Origin: Rostrohypoxylon terebratum
Taxonomy: Eukaryota > Ascomycota > Sordariomycetes > Xylariales > Hypoxylaceae
DNA: 12,711 nt
Assembly (NCBI GenBank): GCA_022497145.1
Contig: MU386107.1
Location: 1 to 12,711, forward strand
Direction of reading: 5' to 3'
The position numbers were made by a program, and so were the translations under genes. Numbering within the stretch: position 1 is the first letter of the stretch; each line of letters starts with the position of its first letter. Shown here one piece after another: positions 6,926 through 12,711 of the stretch. Below the pieces are notes generated by a model. The model did no database searches, was not told the origin of the DNA, and was given only the letters and a program-made list of their open reading frames with translations.

Positions 6926-7704
6926 CCGCGATTTTGGGTTGGTTGCTCGCCGAACCATCCTCGAAATCCGAAAATAAGCAACCGGAGGTCGAACTGGAAC
7001 ATAACCCTCTTTAGAAGCCTTCCCGGTTCGGTCCGGCATCTCAAGTGCGTGTTAGACACGGAGGCGTTAGCAATCTTCCCGTCGCGAGGAGCGACAAAAC
7101 AAGACAGCAATATGACACGACGAGCTATCCTTTCCACTAGGTCGATTCTAAAACGTTGGTGTCGGCCCAACCTCGCGTGTAGATCCGGGTAGATCTGCGG
7201 TGGTGGGCATCCAATTCCAAATGGACCCTAATGTACTTAGGTGAAGGTCGGCAACGCCATCGAGTGAGGAATATCTACCTATGTAGTAATAAGTTCAGTC
7301 AGACTAGAACAGTGTTTAAATCGCCAGTAAGCTTGGAGATCCCCAAAGATTTATGTGATTAAGCTATTGTCTCCCTGCCACGCATGGTACTTTATCCGGC
7401 GTCAAACGAACGGCATATGGATGCACTGCTATATACCGGTTATTACCAACCTGCTTCCACTCAATCATCTGCTGCCATTCGCAATTATCCGTTTATAGCT
7501 TACTATGTACCGAAGGATGAACCATGGCGTGCTCATTCTTCGTCGTCGAGAATCTATTACCTTTACCTCACACCGAGCCGTCATTCACCAACCTGATATT
7601 TAACTTCCTGTGGCCGAACACTGCGATACCTCTCATAGAGGGATTGCGACTTATTCTACTCAATAACTATACAGAAAAATAGCGAAAAACCAAGGGGACC
7701 AACC
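6926..7704. other. Region without a supported gene; possible remnant coding frame
   Basis: On the plus strand, the frame MEIQQSDIFTLEGSKEEI starts at 6859 and stops at 7014. It is acidic and protein-like, and may be the true or former C-terminus of the 6068 gene. The exon-3 frame is also open after its TAA, to about 7190. A 70-codon frame at 7384-7596 has no family signal. The rest should include the promoter of the 7705 gene. No tRNA or repeat is seen. Confidence 0.35.
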
Positions 7705-8585
7705 ATGAAGGCGATATCAATCCTAGCAGCAGCTGGCCTCGCCTCCGCGCAGGCCGCTCCCGACGTCGTCCCAACCATCCTCGGCATCCGCGGGGCCAAC
7801 TCCGCAGGCTGCTTCTCAGCAACTAGCATGAACATGGCGTTCAGTGCCAACAACCTACACCTAGACTTCGCCGATATGCGGGCAAGCGTGACGCCCGCCG
7901 ACCCGTACGACTCAGAGGCCGCCATCTGTGTCATGTCGATTGAGCTCGGGGCGTTTCCGCAGGGCTGGCGCATGGCTCTCGCTGATATCACATATACGGG
8001 GCACGCGAAGTTGAGCGGAGGGGCTAGGTTGAAGAGTTTCGCGGCGAATGCGTATTTCCAGTGGGAGCATTTGAAGAATAGCAATCCGGTCAATGAACCG
8101 ACGGTTAAGAACGCGTCAGGCTCGTATCTCGTGGGTCTCCTCCTTCTTCCCCCTTTCACAACAGTGCGACATCAACGGCATCACTAACGCGTTGATTCCT
8201 GTACGGTTATCAGATGAATATTCCCGAGAAGCGCGTTGATTTCGGCGCGACTGGAGCTTATGACCAAGACTTTTTGGTTAATATCCCGAATACGGGACTT
8301 GCATGGTCCCCGTGCTTCACCGGACAGGAGTATTCGTACGATGATAAGATGGAGGTGCAGTTCCAGTTCCAGGCTTACATGACCAAGGAGGGCTTCTCGA
8401 AAACGGGAAGTGGTGTGTTTGGTCGTGCTACTGGCGCGCCTCTATCGGCGGATTTCAAGGTCGCCTGGGAGAAGTGCGATACGACGCAGCGGAATGCGTG
8501 GGGCCAGTTCCGCATGGGCGATTACGAGTCTTGTCAGCGCATAGGCCCGGGTACTACTGATGGACAGCCGACTGTGAAATGGTGA
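7705..8585 (+). CDS. Secreted DUF4360-family protein (265 aa)
   Basis: This is a small secreted protein whose organisation matches the fungal DUF4360 family, of unknown biochemical role. A signal peptide is clear (MKAISILAAAGLASAQA, predicted cleavage before APDVV). The mature protein then shows the family order: Gly/Cys entry (C36), a segment with C75 followed by FPQGWRMALADITYTGHAKL, a beta-rich block with AYFQWE, WSPC (C176), and the closing WEKC (C230). One further Cys is at 249. Two exons (7705-8130 and 8214-8585) join in phase 0. The start has A at -3 (ACCAACCATG) and a signal peptide directly downstream, which fixes it. It converges on the FAD monooxygenase gene. Compared with the HET region, its codons are visibly richer in G and C. 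It may be a cell-wall or effector-like secreted protein; no activity can be assigned. Confidence 0.85.
8131..8213 (+). other. Intron of the DUF4360 gene
   Basis: The 83-bp intron has a GTGGGT donor, a perfect CACTAAC branch site (8182-8188) and a TATCAG acceptor. Both splice sites are phase 0. An alternative donor GTGCGA at 8164 is also phase 0 and would add 11 residues (GLLLLPPFTTV). The first is preferred for its donor sequence. Confidence 0.8.
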
Positions 8586-8625
8586 AGGATTGACGTATGT
8601 CGATGAGTAGTCCATATTTATGATT

Positions 8626-8671
8626 CACTCAACCTTTAAAATAGAAGTGTGAATGTGGTAGAGGTTGAGTG
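8626..8671. repeat. Stem-loop between convergent genes
   Basis: CACTCAACCT (8626-8635) and its exact reverse complement AGGTTGAGTG (8662-8671) enclose 26 bases. Flanking bases allow additional G-U and A-U pairs. It lies 41 bases past the DUF4360 stop and 124 bases past the monooxygenase stop, so it would be in the 3' UTR of either or both transcripts. Confidence 0.6.
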
Positions 8672-8794
8672 GAACGGATTAAGTATCGATATATCCAAAT
8701 CATAAACAACTTCTGAAAGCAACTTGAATGCAAGATATCCATATTGTCAAAAATGCAAGTCTACCTAGGATAAACACAGAAAACACAGGAACAT

Positions 8795-10166
8795 CTACAC
8801 GACCGTCGCCCACTCTGGATAAACCTCCTGCTCTCTCGGCACCGACGCCCTGTTGCGATCCTCGATGTGTTCCTGCAGCGGCAGATCCAAGTGCTGGCTC
8901 CTGACCCCCATATCCACTCCCCTCTTATGTATATACCTCGCGAACCCCACCGTTTGCCTCCTCCACTCCTCCCTCGTTATTCTCCCCGAGATGTAGTCCG
9001 CGTATAACATAGCATCAAACGCTGCCTGTGAGGTTGACGCCACGGTATGGGGTCGGAACCCCGCCAGCGCGTCGCCGATAAGCACCACCTTGCCGCCGAG
9101 GTACTCATTATTCGGTGTCAAGACATCCGTGACCGCCTGCACAAACGGCTTCTTCGTACCACACACGATCTCCGCGAACTGTGGCGGCAGCCTCTCGCGC
9201 GCGATTTTGCGCTGCTTCTCCCACGCCGCCTCGCTGATGACCCCAGGCGGAACCGTGATCTGTCTCCTCCGTCCATCCTTATCCGTCATGATTTCCTCGA
9301 GCTCAGGCGATCCCGCGGGGAAATTCGTGTAATACACGAAGTTAATGAGGCGCTGTCCCGGCTCGACCGTTCCGTCTTTGCCAGGGATCAGGTATGCCAG
9401 GATCTGCACGCCGGGACAGTGGAAGAAGGTGAAGCGGTTGGTGAAAGCCTCGCGCGCGGCGTCGCTAGCCTCGCTTTCGATCAGCGTGCCGCGCAGCGCG
9501 CAGTACCCCGCGTACTTGCGCTCGACGCCAGGCTCGAGGACCTTGCGTACGGTGGAGCTGGGCCCGTCTGCGCCGATCAGGATGTCCCCGTATATGCTGC
9601 CCTCCTCCCCGCCGCTCGTCTTCCAGTGCACTCGGATGCCGTCGCCTTCCTCCTCGAAACTGGTGACCTGGCGGTCGTGCAGGTGCGTTGCTTTGCCGTG
9701 CTCGGGGACTGGCGCGGGGACTTCGCAGTATGGGCTCTCGATGCCGTCGTAGTTGGCGCGCATCAGGTAGTACGTCAGGTCCCAGGAGGTCATGTTCTGC
9801 ACCATTTCCTCCCGGTGCACGATGTTCCCCTCCTTGTCGAGGTACTGCCTTCGCACGGAGCTGACAGCGATGGGGCGATCGCATCGGTTGTAGCGCTTGA
9901 ATAACTCGAGGGTGTCGCCACCCGCGACGATGCCGGCCCCTTGATCTTGCAATAGGGGGGCGGGGTTGCGCTCTAGTATTGTAGTGTCATGACCCAGTGC
10001 TTTTAATGCTAGGCCGGTCGCAAGTCCGCCTAGGGATCCTCCGACCTAGTCACTATCGTTAGAATTACGTCGTTGCGATTTGACGATGTACCTAACTTAC
10101 TATCAAAAAGTGAAGTTTTCTTGACCCCTGGCCCTCTGCTTGGGACTCAGTTGTAGGAATGGCCAT
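8795..10166 (-). CDS. Class A FAD-dependent monooxygenase, dihydroxypyridine hydroxylase-like (438 aa)
   Basis: This enzyme probably hydroxylates an aromatic or related ring using NAD(P)H and O2; the substrate is unknown. Exon 1 (10166-10101) encodes MAIPTTESQAEGQGSRKLHF plus LI. Exon 2 (10045-8795) opens VGGSLGGLATGLALKALGHD. Joined, they give the FAD dinucleotide-binding fold (VGGSLGG, 23-29) with the ribose-binding acid at E47. Later come the DG motif (IGADGPSS, D182-G183), a substrate-domain block (CALRGTLIE...FFHCPGVQILAYLIPG) and the GD motif (VVLIGDALAGFRPH, G346-D347). The substrate block resembles the 2,6-dihydroxypyridine 3-monooxygenase type more than salicylate hydroxylase. The start is ATG 10166 in CAACATGGCC context. 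The length fits the family (about 400-450). It converges with the DUF4360 gene and is on the same strand as the SDR gene 585 bp upstream, a plausible oxidoreductase pair. No signal peptide or membrane anchor is seen. Confidence 0.92.
10046..10100 (-). other. Intron of the FAD monooxygenase gene
   Basis: On the minus strand the 55-bp intron has a GTAAGT donor, a TTCTAACG branch site and a GACTAG acceptor, in phase 0. It splits the first beta strand (HFLI) from the glycine-rich turn (VGGSLGG). Confidence 0.9.
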
Positions 10167-10751
10167 GTTGTCGCTTATGTCGTGAATGAATTATCGTCAA
10201 TTTTCCTCACAGGGTATGAGGTTGAAATATTCGGCGATTAGATGATGGTGATAAAAGTAAGCCCGTTGGCTGATGAACATACGTCCTGTGAATTAACCGG
10301 GAGGGGTCCTTTGACGGGATGCGCCCGGCTTTACGTCACATTGAGGTAGTCGGCGACAAGCGGCAGATGCCTCATTTTGCCTCGAAATATTAATTTAATT
10401 ACTCATGTGCAGCGGTCTCATAAGATATAGTAATATTGAACACCCTTATAAATGCAGGTCTTTCCAATTCCCAAGTCCTAGACCGTATGGTATTACTAAG
10501 TGACATAGAAGAGCCAAATAAATTAAGAAAGAAAATATACAATTCACATGACAAATGTCTTGCAAATTTGGAATTAACAATGCTCTACCGGGACTTAATC
10601 TTCATTCCTCATTTCACAATTTGCCCAATCTTTCACCCATACTCTCAGCATCGACAGCACCCTTTGGGACTTGAAAAGTAGCACTTCTTTCAAATGAGAT
10701 ATGTATTGGTCCAACTCAACAGTTACCGCTACCTAGCTACTTTGAAATTCT
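10167..10751. other. Intergenic region: monooxygenase promoter and SDR 3' UTR
   Basis: No gene is supported; the one longer open frame (10436-10681) starts with TTG and has no family signal. The region contains a CRE/bZIP-like site, listed separately, and AT-rich sequence near 10386-10405. Confidence 0.5.
10331..10338 (-). promoter_or_regulatory. CRE/bZIP-like site upstream of the monooxygenase
   Basis: TTACGTCA (TGACGTAA on the coding strand) lies about 165 bp before the monooxygenase ATG. It matches the ATF/CREB-type bZIP consensus. Function is inferred from position only. Confidence 0.35.
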
Positions 10752-11680
10752 CTAGATATCATCAACATTGACATTGTTACAAATGTCCCCAAATACATCC
10801 ATCATATGAATGATACTGTCTCTAACCTCTTGAGCTCTCGCCGCCATGTCAACCCCTAACGGAAGCATCATCTCCTTTTCACGTCCTTTACCGATTCCTT
10901 CGCCTACAATAACATCGTATATCGCTTTTGTTGCTTTGAGATGGTCACCAGGGACCGTAAAGTTACCTGAGTTCATGGTTTCGTATAGCTTTCCCGTGGT
11001 CGTCCCCTCATAATCGGGGTCTAGAGGCTTCAATTTCGGTTCGACCTTACCGACCATGGGTGTATTGAAAGTTCCAAGATATACTAGTAGAACACGAACG
11101 TTGAACTCTGACATCTCCTTGTGCAGCGTTTTGGTCAGACCTTAAGGGCGTAAGCATTAGAAATTCCGACAAGCGCGTGCCACTTACCGTCTAAGGCGGA
11201 TTTGGAAGCCCCATACAGTCCTAAGGAATTCCGTGCTTCCATTCCAGAGCCACTGCTGAAGTTCAATATCATACCCGACCGCCTCCTTCGCATATGAGGC
11301 GCAACCGCTCGTATCAACCGATAAGGGCCGAAGAAGTTAGTTTCCATCATACGATGGGCCTCTTCTTCGCTGAAAGACTCAACAGGGCCGGTCATGCCGA
11401 AACCAGCGACGTTAGCCAGTACATCAATCGCGGTCCCTCGCGCCTGCAAGTCCTCAATGACCTTGCCGCATCCTAATTCGTCTTGGTCTAGTCGGACACA
11501 TTCTCCCCCATTCTTTGTAAACTCCTCAACGAGTTCTGGCGTGCGGCTCGGGTTTCGAAACGCCGCGATAACTTTGTGTCCGTTGGCTTGCGCGAGGCGT
11601 GCCAGGGCAAGGCCAAAACCAGAAGAGCAGCCTGTGATTAGCCACGTTAACGTCTTCTTCGTAGGGACCTCAGCAGACAT
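10752..11680 (-). CDS. Classical short-chain dehydrogenase/reductase (293 aa)
   Basis: This is an NAD(P)-dependent oxidoreductase of the classical SDR family; the substrate is unknown. Exon 1 is 11680-11188 and exon 2 is 11140-10752. Motifs: cofactor-binding TGCSSGFG (16-23), R42 just after the second beta strand (suggesting NADP preference), NVAG (90-93, the NNAG position), catalytic N115, the S142/S143 pair in NFSSGSG, and YGASK with Y156 and K160. After splicing, the active-site helix continues with DGLTKTLHKEMSEFNVRVLL and a C-terminal substrate region. The start ATG at 11680 has A at -3; a longer frame upstream begins only with TTG. Length is slightly above the 250-residue core, typical of fungal members with an extended C-terminus. 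A TATA motif lies 130 bp upstream. It is on the same strand as the monooxygenase gene. Confidence 0.92.
11141..11187 (-). other. Intron of the SDR gene
   Basis: On the minus strand the 47-bp intron has a GTAAGT donor, TTCTAATG and CTTACGC branch-like motifs, and a CTTAAG acceptor. It splits the Gly165 codon (G|GT) directly after the YxxxK motif and restores the frame into exon 2. Confidence 0.9.
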
Positions 11681-11762
11681 ATTCGTCAATTTCGATATTG
11701 GATTCTCTATGGTAAAGAGTAAAGGAGTAAAGAAGTTGAAGAAGTGACGTTCAATGTGAATT

Positions 11763-11821
11763 GAGGGATATCAGGAGATAATCATGTTCTACTAGGCAGT
11801 ACTGGAGGGTTTATATCCCTC
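11763..11821. repeat. Inverted repeat around the SDR TATA region
   Basis: GAGGGATAT (11763-11771) and its exact reverse complement ATATCCCTC (11813-11821) are separated by 41 bases. The right arm overlaps the SDR TATA motif. Confidence 0.4.
11810..11815 (-). promoter_or_regulatory. SDR TATA box
   Basis: On the minus strand the sequence reads GGGATATAAACCC, with TATAAA 130 bp before the SDR ATG. This is a plausible core promoter. Confidence 0.5.
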
Positions 11822-12180
11822 TTCCACAGGCATTGCTATGAATCACCATAGCTGGCTTGCTGGCGAAATGTTAGAAGACGGGTTTACCTCCATCTGGCGG
11901 ACTTTAGTGTGTTATCTCCATAATCCGCGCCCTAGTTGGCGATATAACACCACTGTCAATCCTGTAGCCTCCATAACTTAACTTGAATTATATTATTCCG
12001 TAGGGTAGGCTAGTATTAGAATCATCGATAATCTTTCTATTCTGTACATTTATTTACATCTTGTCGACAATCCAAACGACACGCACGCTGCCTCCTAGAT
12101 ATGTACGCAAATGTGACAGTGTCGATTACTAAACAAACATCTTCACTTGATAACTCAGATTCAAAATGCCAACAGACGAG

Positions 12181-12203
12181 TTTTTTTTTTTTTAAAAAAA
12201 AAA
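12181..12203. repeat. T13A10 homopolymer junction
   Basis: Thirteen T are followed directly by ten A. It could be a nucleosome-excluding poly(dA:dT) element or a replication-slippage site; length in the assembly may be inexact. Confidence 0.7.
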
Positions 12204-12672
12204 CCGGGTAAAAGCTAGCACGAGAACAATGTCCTTGTTCGAAATTCAAACGTTGAACCCGACACCTGCCCACGAAAACTAATGAGAATGTGCACAGTGC
12301 CCACAGTAAAGGCTTGGAAAGACTGTTGCTTAAATATCTATTCCTACAAAATTTTCTCGATCGTGTGATCAAAGAAAAAATGCTTTGGTTGGTGTAACTA
12401 GTAAGTTCTTTGTTCTTATCTAGTGAGCAAAGGAATCCATACAGTCTCAAGATGTTGTTTGCTATTGTCTAGTGATATTGTTATCTTAGTGTTTTAAGGT
12501 CCTCGACTCGTTGATAGAATTTTGTGATTGTCGGAAGAAATAAATCATCGTTTCAAATAAATATGATGAATCTTTGCGAACAATTCCTATTTCATTAAAC
12601 GTCTCTCCGTTCACTCATGTCACAGCCATACCGGATAGGTAGTCACATTACGAGATCCACCCCAACATCAGA

Positions 12673-12709
12673 CCAATCACGGTTAAAATCCGGACTTTGG
12701 GATCTGCCG
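12673..12709 (+). promoter_or_regulatory. CCAAT box and CGG-N13-CCG pair at window edge
   Basis: CCAAT lies at 12673-12677. CGG (12691-12693) and CCG (12707-12709) are inverted and 13 bases apart, the geometry used by Zn2Cys6 binuclear cluster regulators. They may belong to the promoter of a gene beyond the window. Confidence 0.3.
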
Positions 12710-12711
12710 GA

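Larger units (their letters stand above)
11822..12711. other. Gene-free right end
   Basis: No gene is supported. Near 11909-11950 there is an interrupted inverted repeat (GTGTTAT and ATAACAC). A T13A10 tract and a CCAAT plus CGG/CCG cluster at the edge are listed separately. A 137-codon minus-strand frame (12450-12037) owes its lysine run to the T tract and has no family signal. Confidence 0.45.

Noticed and set aside
6754..7170. Minus-strand open frame of 138 codons.
   Set aside because: No family signal, composition rich in Arg and Leu, and it lies opposite the plausible 3' part of the 6068 gene. Likely a shadow frame.
7384..7596. Plus-strand 70-codon open frame with an ATG start.
   Set aside because: No recognisable domain, signal peptide or splice context; length is compatible with chance.
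7656..8159. Minus-strand 167-codon frame.
   Set aside because: Antisense to the DUF4360 exon 1, which has a signal peptide and family motifs.
9047..9904. Plus-strand 285-codon frame.
   Set aside because: Antisense to the FAD monooxygenase; long only because the GC-rich coding strand leaves few stops.
10436..10681. Plus-strand 81-codon frame.
   Set aside because: Begins with TTG rather than ATG and has no family signal.
12037..12450. Minus-strand 137-codon frame.
   Set aside because: Crosses the T13A10 tract, which creates its FFLKKKK run; no domain and no splice context.

Overview
The window looks like an accessory stretch of a filamentous ascomycete (Pezizomycotina) genome. The evidence is a HET-domain (heterokaryon incompatibility) protein, a DUF4360-type secreted protein, gypsy-like LTR remnants, and short introns (47-83 bp) with GTAAGT-type donors and CTAAC/CTRAY branch points. 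The species cannot be named from the sequence.

Layout. Positions 1-92 are the 3' end of an LTR cut by the window edge. It runs in frame, without an ATG, into a large HET-domain gene (93-2450, +) that ends in about four transmembrane helices. A gene-free stretch (2451-3741) follows, then a complete 412-bp solo LTR of the same family (3747-4158) with perfect 5-bp target-site duplications (CTACC). The LTR lies 162 bp upstream of, and in the same orientation as, a single-exon gene for an unrecognised 429-aa multi-pass membrane protein (4321-5610, +). Next is an orphan gene with at least two well-supported exons (6068 to about 6925, +), whose upstream region carries ACGCGT palindromes and a 22-bp near-perfect palindrome.

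The right half is different in character and, by eye, richer in GC. A secreted DUF4360 protein (7705-8585, +, one intron) converges on a class A FAD-dependent monooxygenase (8795-10166, -). The monooxygenase becomes complete only when a 66-nt first exon upstream is added. It is followed by a classical short-chain dehydrogenase/reductase (10752-11680, -, one intron). The last kilobase holds the SDR promoter, a T13A10 tract and a CCAAT/CGG-CCG cluster that may belong to a gene beyond the edge.

How the genes may work together. The HET-membrane gene and the 429-aa membrane gene are same-strand neighbours with a retroelement between them, as expected in a fast-evolving self/non-self locus. A functional link is inference only. 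The monooxygenase and SDR are a same-strand oxidoreductase pair that could act on one small molecule (aromatic or secondary metabolite), but no core biosynthetic gene is visible here.
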